Origin: Diphasiastrum complanatum
Taxonomy: Eukaryota > Streptophyta > Lycopodiopsida > Lycopodiales > Lycopodiaceae
Direction of reading: 5' to 3'
Assembly (NCBI GenBank): GCA_029204225.1
Contig: CM055100.1
Span: 61,625,472-61,689,471 of the forward strand
Length of the DNA: 64,000 nt
This document shows positions 33,415 through 45,110 of this stretch, piece by piece. The notes under the pieces were generated by a model. That model was not told where the DNA came from, did no database searches, and was given only the letters and a program-made list of their open reading frames with translations. Numbering within the stretch: position 1 is the stretch's first letter; every line of letters begins with the position of its first letter. The position numbers and the translations under genes are program-made.

Positions 33415-34617
33415 TTAGATCAAATTGATAATGTAATTGGATATAGATTTTTTCAAAAACTATCTCAGATTAGATCTGCTAGCTCTATTCCACTTTTCAA
33501 AAATCTGATTCTATATGATGAAAAACTACCCAAAATTCGATCAATCAATACTTCTCAAAAATGATAAATCTCTAAGAGAAATTCAGAATATATCAGATCT
33601 GATCCAAATTTTGAGAGAGACTTGATCTGGAAAATTTGAGACTAAAAATAGGACTGGCGAAGGTTATCTAGGCAAAGGTTAGCTCGGCAAAGGTTCAACA
33701 GTGCTATTTTGGGATAAAAACTCTCTGAACACTTTTCTGGCAATTTCTTGGGAAATAACCTTCGTCGATTTCTCAGATGGAAGATCTGACACAGAGAAAA
33801 CTATGGACAACCGGACGAAGGTTTCTGACACAAGAAAATACAGTTTTTGTGATCTGGCGAAGGTAAAAATCAAGATTTTTTGTGATCTGATCAAGATAAA
33901 TCTTCGCCAAACTCAAAAATAGTATTTTTATATAAATAGAATGTTCAAGAAACTCGACGAAGGTTCTGGCGAAGGATCAAGAGTAATACTGGTAATTTTG
34001 CAAAAAAGAAACTTTTTTGGCAAAAATATGACAATATGACAACTGATCCTTTGAAAACCTTTCTATTTTTGGTATTATTCTTCGTTGACTTGGCAGTAGA
34101 TAGATCTAAATCACATCTAAGCACAGTGAATTGGGCGAAGGTTCTTTTTTTTGTATTTTTTAGGATTTTGATAATTTTTGGTGTTTTTTGTTGGTTTTTC
34201 TGATGTTTTTGGAAATCTGCTGGGAATTAATCTTCGCCCTTCAAACTGAAGGTTATGTAAACAAAACCAAAGGTGTCTGCAACTCGGCGAAGGTTTCCTA
34301 AAAGACAATAAAAAGTTCTGGGCTCTAATGACGCTTTTTGCCTCTTTTTGACCAAATTTGACAGATTTGACCAATTTATGTTATTTTCTCTGATATATCA
34401 GATCCAAATGGATATTAAGATTAGTGATCTGAATAGCTTTCCCTATTTAGTAATCATATTAGATTTTAAACAAGCAAATCCACTCAAAATCTAGCAAAAT
34501 CAATCCAAAACTATCCTTACAATGCAGTTTTAACACTATTCATGCCACGACAAGATGCCTAATGCAAGCTAACCATCAGCCAAACATGCTGCAAACTGAA
34601 AAATTGGTGTAGCTCCC
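33415..34617 (-). other. Leader of element E with recurring GGCGAAGGTT words
   Basis: Non-coding between PBS and gag. Words of the type GGCGAAGGTT or AACCTTCGCC occur near 33656, 33688, 33761, 33814, 33856, 33903, 33957, 33969, 34134, 34233 and 34286, in both orientations. The pattern matches the leader of D. Confidence 0.7.
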
Positions 34618-34635
34618 CAGCAACGGCGCCAAAAT
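34618..34635 (-). other. Primer-binding site of gypsy element E
   Basis: Minus strand, TTTTGGCGCCGTTGCTGGGG directly after the LTR end. This is the form common in Athila/Tat-like plant gypsy elements and is intact here. Confidence 0.85.
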
Positions 34636-35393
34636 TGTATTGGGTTTCTTTCCTTGCCTAACCTGAATCCAAGATCTAGTCAATCTACCATCAAAGAGAC
34701 GGAGTTAGTTGTCACGCATAGGTTCGTTCCCATGAGAGCGATAGTACAGTTCAGATTTCAACATGAATGGAGGATCTAACACTAACATCCATTAACACTA
34801 AGCATTAACACTACATCCATTAACCCTACTTCCATTAACCCTAAATCCACAACAGTGATAGAAGCTTACTCTTCTCTCTCTCCTTTACTCTCTCACAAAA
34901 AGCATAAAAAATAGCAATCCCAATAATGATCAGATCCAACAATTAGCAAAATCCAAAGAAAGCATGAGAAATGGAGGAAAAGAGAGGAAAAGCAAGGACA
35001 TTCATCAATCCATTTCTAAAGAGAACCAATCTGCTTTATTGAAATGAGGAAATGAACATGAGGAGCAACTGGAGTTGGTCCCTTTTTATAGTAGAGAGGA
35101 GGACCCTGGCCTCTGAATCCTATTGGTCCAGTATTGCCTCTCTTTTTATTCAAATTTAAAAAAGTGTGGGAACCATCAAAATTGGAGGGAAACCCAACTT
35201 TATTCACTAACTTGACATTTAGGCCCTGCGATATTGAAAGTCCCACAAAAAGGCCTAAAGTCCTTATATTAACATTCTAATTAATCAAATAACTATGTGA
35301 TCATCGGGTTGGACTTACACACACAGGGTGCCAAATCCCTCTCACTTATTAACTAGGGTTAGGGTTGCCTTGGGATCCGCAAACCCTCCAATA
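34636..35393 (-). repeat. 5' LTR of gypsy element E
   Basis: Minus strand from TATTGGAGGGTTTGCGG to AAACCCAATACA, about 758 bp, with CTATAAAAAGG as TATA box (plus-strand 35082-35092). Homologous to the LTRs of D. Confidence 0.9.
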
Positions 35394-35398
35394 GTCTG

Positions 35399-36517
35399 TG
35401 ACCATTGGGCCTACCATTCCCATCACAACTGCTCAGGCCGCCTCACCCCCGCACACCGAAGCAACCTCACTGAACACACAGTTCTTCATGGATATGTTTG
35501 ATGATTCTGACCCCCTTGGGGCCACTGAAATCTTTGAAATGCCCCAGAGCCCAGCGCCCTTTGAACCCCAATCCTCTGGAAGAGGATTCGGGCATATCCA
35601 TGAATCTACTGTTGGTGTCGAAGATGCTAGTCAGCAACCACCCACACAGGGTAGCCCAGCCACACTTCGGGTCGACACAACTGTAAAGTCACCAAAGCAG
35701 TTCGATGCCACGGTGCCTGAGGGTTTGAAGAAGAGGATACTTTTGAAGAAGAAGCGACCTTGGCACCTATTCCACGCCTACCAAGGACAGTACCATCAAG
35801 GTCTCCTACTACTGCCACCTCCATGATCGTCGATTTAGGTGATGCTCTAGGGCTAGTTTCAAGCCTTGGGCAAGTGATCCAATCTATGCTGGATAAGAAG
35901 AAGGAAATGGAGCAGAGAATCTCTGATCTAGGATCCGAAAACACTCTGATCAGCCAGAAAATTGTCCAGCTGGATCAAGAGGTGAAGATAGCCAAGCAAC
36001 ATGAAGAAAAGGCTGAAAGTGAAAAGACATTGGCCCAGCAACAAGCTGATTGCCTGGAAACCTACATCAGCTCCCTGCAAAACGCCCTGACAACCGCACA
36101 TGATCAGTAGATAACGCAGTGCAAGAGGCCAAGCAACAGGTGCAGCTGCTGAAGGGGCAATTACAGATGGCTGAACAAGATCGCACACGGCTTCAAGGTG
36201 AATTGGATGCGACCACCCTTGAGCGTGATGCCTACCTGTAAACACAAATACCCGATCATCCGGTCACACTGATGGAGATTGCATATTTTTTCAAGAAAGT
36301 GGAAACATACAAAGTGGCCCTTCAGGGATTCCAAGGCCGCTTTGATAGGTTCAAAGGAGCAGCTTCAACTAAGTTGGCAAAGGCAAAAGAGACCATCAAC
36401 ATCTATGAAAAAGTCACCGCTCAAGTTTTGGAAGCCGGACCACAAATCCTCGTCCCGGTCATGCCGCAATTCTCCCCTTCACGCCAAGAAGCTGTACAAA
36501 TGGATACATGGGCATTT
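35399..36517 (+). pseudogene. Element D extra ORF 1 (3' part) and coiled-coil ORF 2
   Basis: Coding resumes after E with VTIGPTIPITTAQAA, then an acidic segment (FMDMFDDSDPLGATEIFEM) absent from E. It then changes frame into the coiled-coil ORF (MEQRISDLGSENTLISQKIV, then KTLAQQQADCLETYISSLQ), broken by a stop after TAHDQ and resuming at 36272 (EIAYFFKKVETYKVALQ). It ends at MDTWAF, where the sequence jumps directly into the middle of the LTR. Thus extra ORF 3 and the first half of the 3' LTR have been deleted from D. Confidence 0.75.
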
Positions 36518-36923
36518 TAATAAAGCAGATTGGTTCTCTTTAGAAATGGATTGATGAATGTCCTTGCTCTTCCTCTCTTTTCTTCCATTTCTCATGCTTT
36601 CTTTGGATTTTGCTAATTGTTGGATCTGATCATTATTGGGATTGCAATTTCTTATGCTTTTTGTGAGAGAGAAAGGGAGAGAGAGAAGAGTAAGTTTCTA
36701 TCATTGTTGTGGATTTAGGGTTAATGGAAGTAGGGTTAATGGATGTAGTGTTAATGCTTAGTGTTAATGGATGTTAGTGTTAGATCCTCCATTCATGTTG
36801 AAATCTGAACTGTACTATCGCTCTCATGGGAACGAACCTATGCGTGACAACTAACTCCGTCTCTTTGATGGTAGATTGACTAGATCTTGGATTCAGGTTA
36901 GGCAAGGAAAGAAACCCACTACA
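36518..36923 (+). repeat. Truncated 3' LTR of gypsy element D
   Basis: Only the last 406 bp of the LTR remain, from TAAAGCAGATTGGTTCTC to AAACCCACTACA. It keeps the canonical ACA end that the 5' LTR has lost. The TATA box region is missing. Confidence 0.88.
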
Positions 36924-39101
36924 ACCACTTTACTTGTTTGCGAATTCTCTAGAGCTAAAACTAGCAGAGTCATACCCCAGTACCTCTCAAAAGATCAAAA
37001 GTTGGAAACTTAGCATCATCAATCCAAACGTGAAAATGAGATTTGTCACCGCCAAAAGTGAACCAGTGTTAAGTTGATCCATTTGCACCTTACTAAAATT
37101 AGTAGTATTAGATGTGTCTAGACTCGTCTAGTCTTACTGATTCTTTTTTCATCCACGGATACATAGTTGCTTCTGATCCAAATACAGTTACATCCTATCT
37201 AGCAACCACGTAAGTTCTATCTCAAACATCATTCATAGATAAGATCGAGAATGTACTGTGACTTCATTACGAATCTATGACCAAGCAATTGATATCATAC
37301 CCTGGAGCCAAGTTTTGAGCTACCGCTTGATGAATCATGAGTTTTGTGTCTAGATGATAACCCGTATGTTTTATCTGAGTGAAAGTAATCTATGACATAT
37401 TTGTCTTATTACATGCTACGTAAATGTTATATGTTATCACTTGCTTTACATTTGTAACACTGTAGCTTTGGCCTTATGCCAAGTTCGATACTGGATTGCA
37501 AGAGTTTGGTTTAAGAGTGACATGCAATTTCTTCTATAGAGTCCACACTTTTCCAATTGCCTCACCATCGCCATCACCTAATCAACAAAGTGGCAGTTTG
37601 TACCAGTGACGGGCTCTCAAGTTACATCAAAGGAAATAGCTATATGCAAACCGATGCAGACGAGTGTTCCTACCAACGCCAACAACGATGCTTTATTGGA
37701 CGAACGTACATTGAGTAGTGGTCATAATCGTGTCTCAAGCATATACTACCATTGTTCTACATCATTCATTTGATCATCTGTGGAGGCCACAAGAAGCAAA
37801 AGTCATCAACGAGTGAAACCCCGTAGGCCTACGCAAACTGAAGGAATCTCACGTCAATCAGAGATTGAAGTTATGAGTGCACGATCTCAATGACAAAACT
37901 ATTTCAAAAGGCGAGCAATGATGATTCTGTGGAGAATTGTACAAAGAGCATTGGTTATATTATGGAGAGATATGGAAAACCACACAATACTTATCTCATT
38001 CTTTTTTTCCATCCATTCATTCCCTCATATTCTACCATATGGTCAATCTTGAAACTTCGTCTCACTTCTCCCATCCTTGTTTCCATACCTCATTTCCACC
38101 CGATGGATCGATCTGAACTTGCTCTGGGTTATGAATTGAAACACTTTGTAAAGCAAACAACTCTACGACATCTGCAGCAGACCATTGATGCTGTTTAAAA
38201 GCTCCAAGGGAATAAAGCAAGAATGATAGAGGCTCTCACCAATAAAATTCCAGTCGTGTTGCCGCAAAAGAGATCAGTTTCTTGATGACTCCAAAACACA
38301 TGACTATGTGTATGAAAAAAAAAAACATCATACAAGTCTCTAGATACAATTGCTACAATTCAAAGAGCTCTCAAACTGTGCAAAGAGCTCAAAGAAGTTG
38401 CAGTGGCACAACAACATCAAAAGAGGAGATCTTTGTCAACAAAGTATTTTCGGAGACAATAGTTTATCAACTACAATACCTTTGCGTTCATGACACAAAC
38501 AAATCTACGCCATCTACAACATACCATTGATATAGTTTGGCATTTGAAGCAATGAACTCAAGGATGTTAGAGGTTTCCAACAGCGATTATGAGCCATGTC
38601 ATAAGGCCAAAAAAAAAAAATTCAAACAGCTGCAAGAAACGTCAAATAGAAAACTTATGCTGACAAAAGTACTTTCAAAAGACAGTAATGGGCAAAGGAA
38701 TTTTGATCTATCCAGCCCCTTCCATCTATCCACCTTCACCACTTCCGAGATTACAACACCCCCTATCACACCCACTCCATCTTCATCTCATTGTCAATCA
38801 GTAACCCCTTGTGTGGCATTCACATCATGTCTCAAGAAATACTAAGCTCGTGTACATCCATTGAATCATTTGCGTGAGCAATTCGAAGCAAGTCATCAAC
38901 GAGTCAACTCCAACCTGATTCAATCCAAATCTTTTGGAGATGCTCGTACTTCTTCAAAGCTTCATCTCCTACGGAGTAGCACTTTACAAAAAGTTCCACA
39001 TCTACAAGTTGCACCGACTTTGACTCCTCCAGCACCATAAGGAGGGGGGTCTTAACATTGCACTTGGCATGGGACTGCCAAGTTCTTAACGAAGGGGATA
39101 A
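36924..39101 (+). other. Interior of element A, decayed coding-like sequence
   Basis: About 2.2 kb between D and the right repeat of A. Short open stretches at 37890-38198, 38282-38530 and 38537-38845 have no recognised domain. The phrase LRHLQQTIDAV (near 38165) recurs in altered form near 38510, and GTCATCAACGAGT occurs near 37801 and 38893, so an internal duplication is likely. The end (Pro/Thr-rich coding-like, then a G-run and GAAGGGGATAA) looks like the 3' end of an LTR element ORF followed by a polypurine tract. Confidence 0.5.
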
Positions 39102-39451
39102 TGTAGGTTGATATTCCCTGCGAATATTCTAGCCATATGGTAATTCAAGTTAGCTCAAGTCATATAATTAAAGCAGCTCTAGCTTAGGTCCATTGGGGGT
39201 CTGTTTTATGGAACCTAGCTTATATATATAAGTCACATGGTCCATTGGGGTTTGTCCCATGGAACCTTTTGTAAGTGACTTAGTTCTATACTTAAATTAC
39301 TATGGCTTGTAACTTAACTAAATTATCAGGTTTCGAGTTTTTGACGATTCTTTGTAAAACAAGGGCCTCCAAGTATAAGTCAATGTGGAGAGCTCATTTG
39401 TAAGTGAACACTTGTAGAGAAATTCTACATTTTGGATCTTCCCATCTCTCT
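39102..39451 (+). repeat. Right LTR-like repeat of element A
   Basis: Direct copy of 1011-1359 with a few substitutions. It is followed by TATGT, the same five bases that precede the left copy. Confidence 0.6.
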
Positions 39452-39679
39452 TATGTCTCCCCATTGTGGATCTTCCCTTTGGTTGTAAACTGTTGCATGC
39501 TATTATTGAGCTAGTTGCCTCCTCTTGGTTGGGTAAGCCTCAAGAGAGAGTATAGGATAGCCACTTAGTTTGGAAGGGAATGCCTCAAATTAAGGGTTGG
39601 GATTCAAGGAAGATTAGGGTTTCATCTTTAGATTTAATCTTAACCAGTGGTTAATCTAGGGTTTCTTAATAGTATCTTC

Positions 39680-41287
39680 TCATTTGTGTTAGCAACAAGA
39701 TGAGCTTATGCAAGAAAGAGTGGATCTTGCCCTCACAATACTCACCACCAGCTCATTGCTATCTTTCTCACATCCATGCCTTGCTAGATGGGAATAGCCA
39801 TAGCGTTTACTAGTTGGGAGACTGCCATAGTCATGCTAGATGGAGCCATAGCCGACGGAGGATGCTGGATAGCCAACATATGTGCTTCATCAGCTCCGTC
39901 CAACTTTGGCGACGATGGCCCATTGGAGGAGTACATAATGGAATATAAGATGAGGTATCGCAAACAATTATTCGCTAGCATGGAGCCAGATATGGATCCC
40001 ACAAAATTGTCATCAGAGGAAGTTGACAAATATTAATTTCGTTCATAAAATTCTTATGGTTTCATTTGTAAATAAACATTTTGATTGGAAGAGAAAGTGA
40101 GAAGAATTTACATACAAGGCACCAGTCCTCAACAAGAATGCTACTAATTCTCATATTGCATATGTACATGGATATGCTATTCACATTGCGCAAAGTTTTA
40201 TGCAAAAAAAAGTTAGCCCCAGAGATGTTGTCTATTATTGAGCACTTGAAAGAAATTTGTGTGGGGTTGGTTGAAAGACAGAGAAGAGGAAAGCTTGTCA
40301 TGTATGGTGCTGATTTGATTTTTCTAGACTTTCCCACAAGCTTCAAACCTGATGGATTGCAAGATGTTCAACCATGGAACATGATGTCCGAGGAATTATT
40401 CGATTCTACAATGCATCTAGTCGAGCACTTTTGTATGATGATGGTTGGGTTATGTGCATTTTAGCACCCAATCATTCGACGTTGTTTCATCGAAACATTC
40501 GCAAGACTGCCTTGCAAATGTACAAGAGAGTGTGCTTGAGAGGGATTGAGCCTTTTGGAGTAAGTTCAAATGCTGATGAGGTGAGTTGACAGAATTTCTA
40601 TGTGCATGATATTCACTATACGTGTTTGTTTTTCAATTCTGTACTTTTGAGCAATTTTCAATCACTAACTACATGAATTAATTGTTTGTGTTGCAGCACA
40701 ACTTTCTTGATGTCTGGATTTTGTCCAGAGTGGGAATGGCAAGCAAGCCTCCTAACAGAGAATGTGATAGCATCGACACATCATTGTTTCGGAGTTGCAG
40801 TGATGTATGGTCCGACTATTTACCTGCCACAGAGAGACTTACTAATAGCAAGACAACAATGCCTTATAGAGCAGGGGTGGAGAAGAGCCCCAATTTTATG
40901 CATTTTGCAATTGAGTATCTTTGTAAGAGTCACGGGGTCGTATTTGACCCATTCATGGGTTGTGGAGCCACTGTTCATGGGTGCAAGGCTTCTAGTCGGC
41001 ATGCGGTGGTCATGGACATGGATGAGGAACTATTAAGACATGTTGAGAGCAAAGATAGTATGTTCTATGTGAAATTTACATTCCATCTTTGGTATATCAT
41101 GATTTTTTTTTCACATTTAATTGCTTTGCATAATTTGTGATAAAAATCCAATTAGTAATCATTATGGTGTCTTGAATCAGAGATACTACTTCAACCAGAT
41201 ATGCACACCAGCACAGCAGTAGACCTTGATGATGATGACGAAGTTGTCCCGTTTGATCCAGTATACTTGGACGACTTCATGCCATAG
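39680..41287 (+). pseudogene. N4/N6-type DNA methyltransferase-like host gene, frameshifted
   Basis: Spliced plant-type locus. Upstream open stretches (about 39690-40036 and 40081-40380) lead to a motif-IV-like strand (GADLIFLDFP), then after a frameshift to DDGWVMCILAP. A consensus intron follows (40581-40696, GTGAGT to TTGCAG). The second exon (40697-41057) carries KSPNFMHFAIEYL and the SAM-binding motif DPFMGCGAT, then VVMDMDEELL. A second intron (41058-41180, GTATGT to AATCAG) leads to a short acidic exon ending at TAG 41285-41287. Order IV then I is that of permuted beta-class N6_N4_Mtase proteins (PF01555), which methylate adenine or cytosine in DNA. Motif IV reads DFP rather than DPP, and frame breaks suggest a pseudogene, though unseen introns or sequence errors could explain some of them. 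Confidence 0.65.
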
Positions 41288-43130
41288 TAAGTACATTTAT
41301 GTCATATTTAGCATTGCATCTTATTCTTGATGTTCACCTTTTTCAAATGAATTTAGTTCATGCTCACTTCCAATAAAGTGGGTTGCCTGTGTATGCAGAG
41401 CAAGCTGCACAAAATATGCTTATTGTTCGTGATGTTGCGAACAAACAGAAAAATCGACACCAAACTTGCAAAAATATTTACATCGATGATGAGTGCATGG
41501 AAGATTGACTAGTTCACACAGACTTTATATGTGTATTGAGAGTGTTTCAAGTAGTTGCGTAAGTTTGGAACACACTTAGTTAAATATCTGATTTCTTGAC
41601 TAATGATACTATCATGGCGTATGAGCTTTGTTCTAAAAAAACTTGTTGTGGACGTTAGTAGATATGAGAGAAGGGCTCTTATATTTTGGGTGGAGTCTCT
41701 TGTTTTCATCTCATGGAAGTTATATCTCTTCTTGGTAGTGCATTCCTTAAATTTATATAAAGAATTAAGTGTTGTAGCAGTCTAAAAAAAATCTTTGTGC
41801 AAGAAACCATTCAAGATTTATGAAATTAAAAGTTTTGTTGAAAAGTGTACTCAATGTTCACGATTGAAAAGTGTACTCAATGCTCACGATTGAAATTAGC
41901 AAGTATAGAAACAAAAGCAAAAATCATGATGTATGGCAAAGCCTTGATTGGAAAAAAGGTGAGTGTGGTAATCTAAAAAGTTACTTGAGATAACTCGACT
42001 GACATGTTATTTTGTTGGACTTCAAGAATCGAGAAATAACATCTTTCTTATGCATCTGCATGATTATGTATCAGATCATTTTTTGCATTGTAGTTAGTTG
42101 ACATGTTTATTTTTGCCACCTACATGACATTTTCCTTTGCTTTTGTTTTCTTTTATTAATTGTTTATATCTATGTATGCCATGATAATTCACTAGGCAAC
42201 ATGGCCAAACATTATTCATAATGCAGATTTAGTACGCAGATGAAGTTTCTTAAATGACGATATAGCAACCAGATTTCAGAACTATTGGTGAAACTGGGCA
42301 GCTCGATTTATTCATGAAAAATTCAAAAGAAGACTGAGTAAAGTATGTTAGCAGCTCACTTATGGCAATTTGGTTATTGATTTTTATGTGTAGAAGCTTC
42401 AAATGCTCAAACAATATTTTTGATCATTGTTTTGCAAACTAAGATGTCTCCTATATAAATTGGCAGTCAGCTGAAATGATCGTTGCACATACACATTCAT
42501 AGTCCCACTTATGTAAAGACGATTCAACCCAAGCATTGTAAAGAGATTGTTTTCTCTTTCAGAAAAATTTAGAACCAACCTCCTTGGTTTGATGAGGATA
42601 TTGCCCACTTGCCAAACCCTCTTCATGCAGATCCAAGCAACTTCGTATCAGGAATCCACGCTTGCTATAGTTTGGTTATTCTAATGCACAGTGAAGGAGA
42701 ATGTGACAACATCTAAAATATGTAGTAGAGCCCCAATAGATCTTGGACAACATGTAATGCATAGAGCAAATGAATCATCGTTTCGCATACTCGAGCTACA
42801 GGGAAAAAGATATTATGCCAAATCCAAGCTTAATTTAAAAGGTTTCTATTCACATTTTTCATCTTTTACAACTAGTGTTTCTGATTTAAAAAAGGTCCTT
42901 TGCTGTAAATGATAATTGACTTGGCAGAATATGCAATATATGCAATTCGGAAATCCATTTGAACACTTACCCGCAAGATAATTAGTTAAGAATAATTACG
43001 TCACAAGCAAGCCATTTGCAACACTAGGATCTAGATTAAATGGTTTTTAGGTTTTAGGCACCATAATCAATTGTGTAAACAAGTAGGAATGAAACTTACT
43101 CTCTTCATTAATAAAAGATAGAAAAACCAA
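41288..43130. other. No gene recognised
   Basis: AT-rich sequence after the methyltransferase-like gene. It may include its 3' untranslated region and another spliced exon (acceptor-like TGTATGCAG at 41391-41399). A short direct repeat, TTGAAAAGTGTACTCAATG, occurs near 41838 and 41865. No coding region is supported. Confidence 0.4.
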
Positions 43131-43175
43131 TCAAAGTACAAAGAAATGGGGAATGCTTAAGGAGTGCACTCCAGC

Positions 43176-43398
43176 AGGGGCACCTACTGTGCTGGCCCCA
43201 CTCCATCCGAGGGTGATGGATGGAGTTAAGGGAGAAGAAATATATCTCTCCCCTTGGATGGTGTGAGACCTATGCAATAGTGGCATTGTAGTCCCTACAG
43301 TGCTGGCCCCACTCCATCCGAGGGTGATGGATGGAGTTAAGGGAGAAGAAATATATCTCTCCCCTTGGATGGTGTGGGACCTATGCAGTAGAGGCATT
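43176..43398. repeat. Two tandem copies of a 111-bp unit
   Basis: GCTGGCCCCACTCCATCCG occurs at 43191 and again at 43302, and the following approximately 90 bp, through CTCCCCTTGGATGGTGTG, are almost identical. A recent local duplication. Confidence 0.9.
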
Positions 43399-43497
43399 GC
43401 AAGTGCCTCTGAGGTGCACTCTCTAATGCATGTAGAAAGTATAAAGGCCATAAGGTGGATTGAGATATTGTACATCAACTATAACAAAGCAAATATC

Positions 43498-44642
43498 TCA
43501 AAAAGTCGTCCTTGGAGTTTCACTGCAAATCCTGCACAAGTTGATAGAAATAAAGGAGGAGGTTTGTCTGCAAAGGATCATCAACAACGACATCCCCAAG
43601 GGTGAGAATCCCCTCGCGGGAAAGGACAAGGTCAACCCGATGACGAGACGACTGTGAGTCAGAGGAAGGAAAAATGTGAGTCTGCTCCCGAACAACATGA
43701 AAGCTGCATTCATGAGCAATAGATGCGAGAACGTCACGAATGGAATCATGAGTTGCAGTGCGATCTCCACCAGAAGGGCAATGCATGGGATGAGTGCCAA
43801 GAGAAATCTAGAGGGGTGACCACATGAACACTTTGCACTGGATGAGGAAGACCCAATCTGACATGAAGGGCAGTGACAAACAACTCTGAAGAAAGGTGCA
43901 GGAGTGGAACAATATGGCGCGCAAGAAGCCAAGCACCATCACCTAGGCTTGCACAAGAAAGAAGGCGAGCCCGAGTCTCATCAGAAGGTGAATCATTGAG
44001 GAGCTGAGTGAAAGCATGTGAGTGGAACCTAAGACACTTTTGAAAATGAGGCCGTTGATGGATGACCAAAGTCTCAAAGGGAGGCAAAGAAGCTCGCACA
44101 AGTGGAAAGATGAGATGCTTAGGCGTACGAAGATGTTGAAAAGGAAGATTGCCAAAGGAAGATTGCCTATTTCGACATGAGAACGTTGGTGGAAACACAA
44201 CTATTATGGTTTGCTTCTTGAGAAATCGTGACAAGTGCTTGTTTACGGGTTCTGAAAATGAAGCTATATGTGAATCGCGTTGTTTCACGCCATCAACAGA
44301 AATGCTAAAGAACACAGAACCATTGATCCTTTGTCTCTTATGGCTTGTGACAGGTCAGTAGCTGCTTTCATATTTGACATACAAGCTCGTTGTCCACAAG
44401 CAGCAATACACCCACAAATTGTACTAAAAAACGGATCCCCGCGTTCAGTTTTTTGCTGCACAGCGCACGCTGTAGATTACTGCCTCCAAATTGTGATGGT
44501 CACAGAAAAATAAGAGTGCCCTCAACGGAAAACGGTTTTTTGATGGGTTCAAAAGGTCATAGAAAGGCTCAGGGCCTAAGAAAACCCTGCTAAGCTCATA
44601 AAAACGTTGATAGTCCGTACTCCAATCTGGTTTCACCCTCAT
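43498..44642 (-). pseudogene. Decayed non-LTR-type reverse transcriptase C-terminal region
   Basis: Minus-strand frames contain ARLLSCASLGDGAWLLARH, then LHLSSELFVTALHVRLGLPH. A frame change leads to MHCPSGGDRTATHDSIRDVL, FHVVREQTHIFPS and RRVDLVLSREGI-like text with substitutions. This arrangement (a Cys/His box in the LGLP to HCPSGGDRTATHD stretch, then a nuclease-like segment) is familiar from plant non-LTR reverse-transcriptase-like ORFs. Upstream parts (44642-44320) are probably the same protein in broken frames. The RT catalytic core is not present. Identification rests on recalled resemblance and is moderately sure. Confidence 0.6.
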
Positions 44643-45110
44643 GAATCAATAAAAAAACCCATATTCAATCGGAATAAGACAATTCCAACAATGATTTCCT
44701 TGTCTCAAAATCTCCTTACCCACGCTATGCTGACAACCATCTGAAGTGAAGAGTCTTCATGTTACCTGATTACTTTTTTACGAAAGAATTGCAAAATTAA
44801 AAAGCCCTTTTTTTTTTTGGATACGTTTTCTAAAACCATGAAGGCTTTTCCTCAAACTATACCGGAATAGAGGGAAAATAGTTGCCATGATAGTTGAAAT
44901 GGCCTGAAAACAGAGTGTAGAAAAGAAAAACAGAAACTGCCACTAGAGGCTAAACCGCTTCGGCCTTCTATACACACCCGGGTCTTCAGAGAACTACTGA
45001 ATGGTTCATGCAATTTCAATCCCAACAAGTAGGATAAACACTCTGTATAAGGTTTAGTCTAGGGGCCAGTCTAGGGGCCGATGGCTATGTACTAAGTATC
45101 CTTCATGAGG

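Larger units (their letters stand above)
23049..35393 (-). mobile_element. Element E: Ty3/gypsy retrotransposon of the same family inside D
   Basis: About 12.3 kb, minus strand. Order from the right is LTR (35393-34636), PBS, leader, gag, protease, RT, RNase H, integrase, three extra ORFs and LTR (23762-23049). It is closely related to D throughout and inserted in opposite orientation into D's extra ORF. LTR termini have drifted (TATTGG and CACTATA in place of TGTTGG and CACTACA), each by a C/T or G/A transition. It keeps the 3' part that D has lost, so it is the better reference for the family. Stops and frameshifts make it inactive. Confidence 0.9.
13371..36923 (+). mobile_element. Element D: Ty3/gypsy retrotransposon, split by its sister E
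   Basis: Plus-strand order is LTR (13371-14125), PBS, gag with four zinc knuckles, protease, RT, RNase H, integrase, extra ORFs and a partial 3' LTR (36518-36923). RT before integrase marks Ty3/gypsy. E is inserted at 23044-35398, and D's extra-ORF coding sequence continues in register on both sides of E. Flanking bases ACCTC (13366-13370) and ACCAC (36924-36928) may be a duplication with one change. Many stops and frameshifts make D inactive. Confidence 0.88.
1011..39451 (+). mobile_element. Element A: outer LTR-type element enclosing the nest
   Basis: Two direct repeats of about 350 bp (1011-1359 and 39102-39451) bound a 38-kb block. Each starts TGTAGGTTGATATTCC. The right copy is preceded by GAAGGGGATAA, a polypurine tract as expected before a 3' LTR. 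TATGT lies immediately before the left copy (1006-1010) and immediately after the right copy (39452-39456), a candidate target-site duplication. A's own internal DNA appears to survive only at about 11440-13370 and 36924-39101; the rest is C with B, and D with E. No gag or pol of A was recognised, so it may be non-autonomous. The LTR end (CTCTCT) is not the usual CA, so the exact right boundary is uncertain. Confidence 0.55.
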
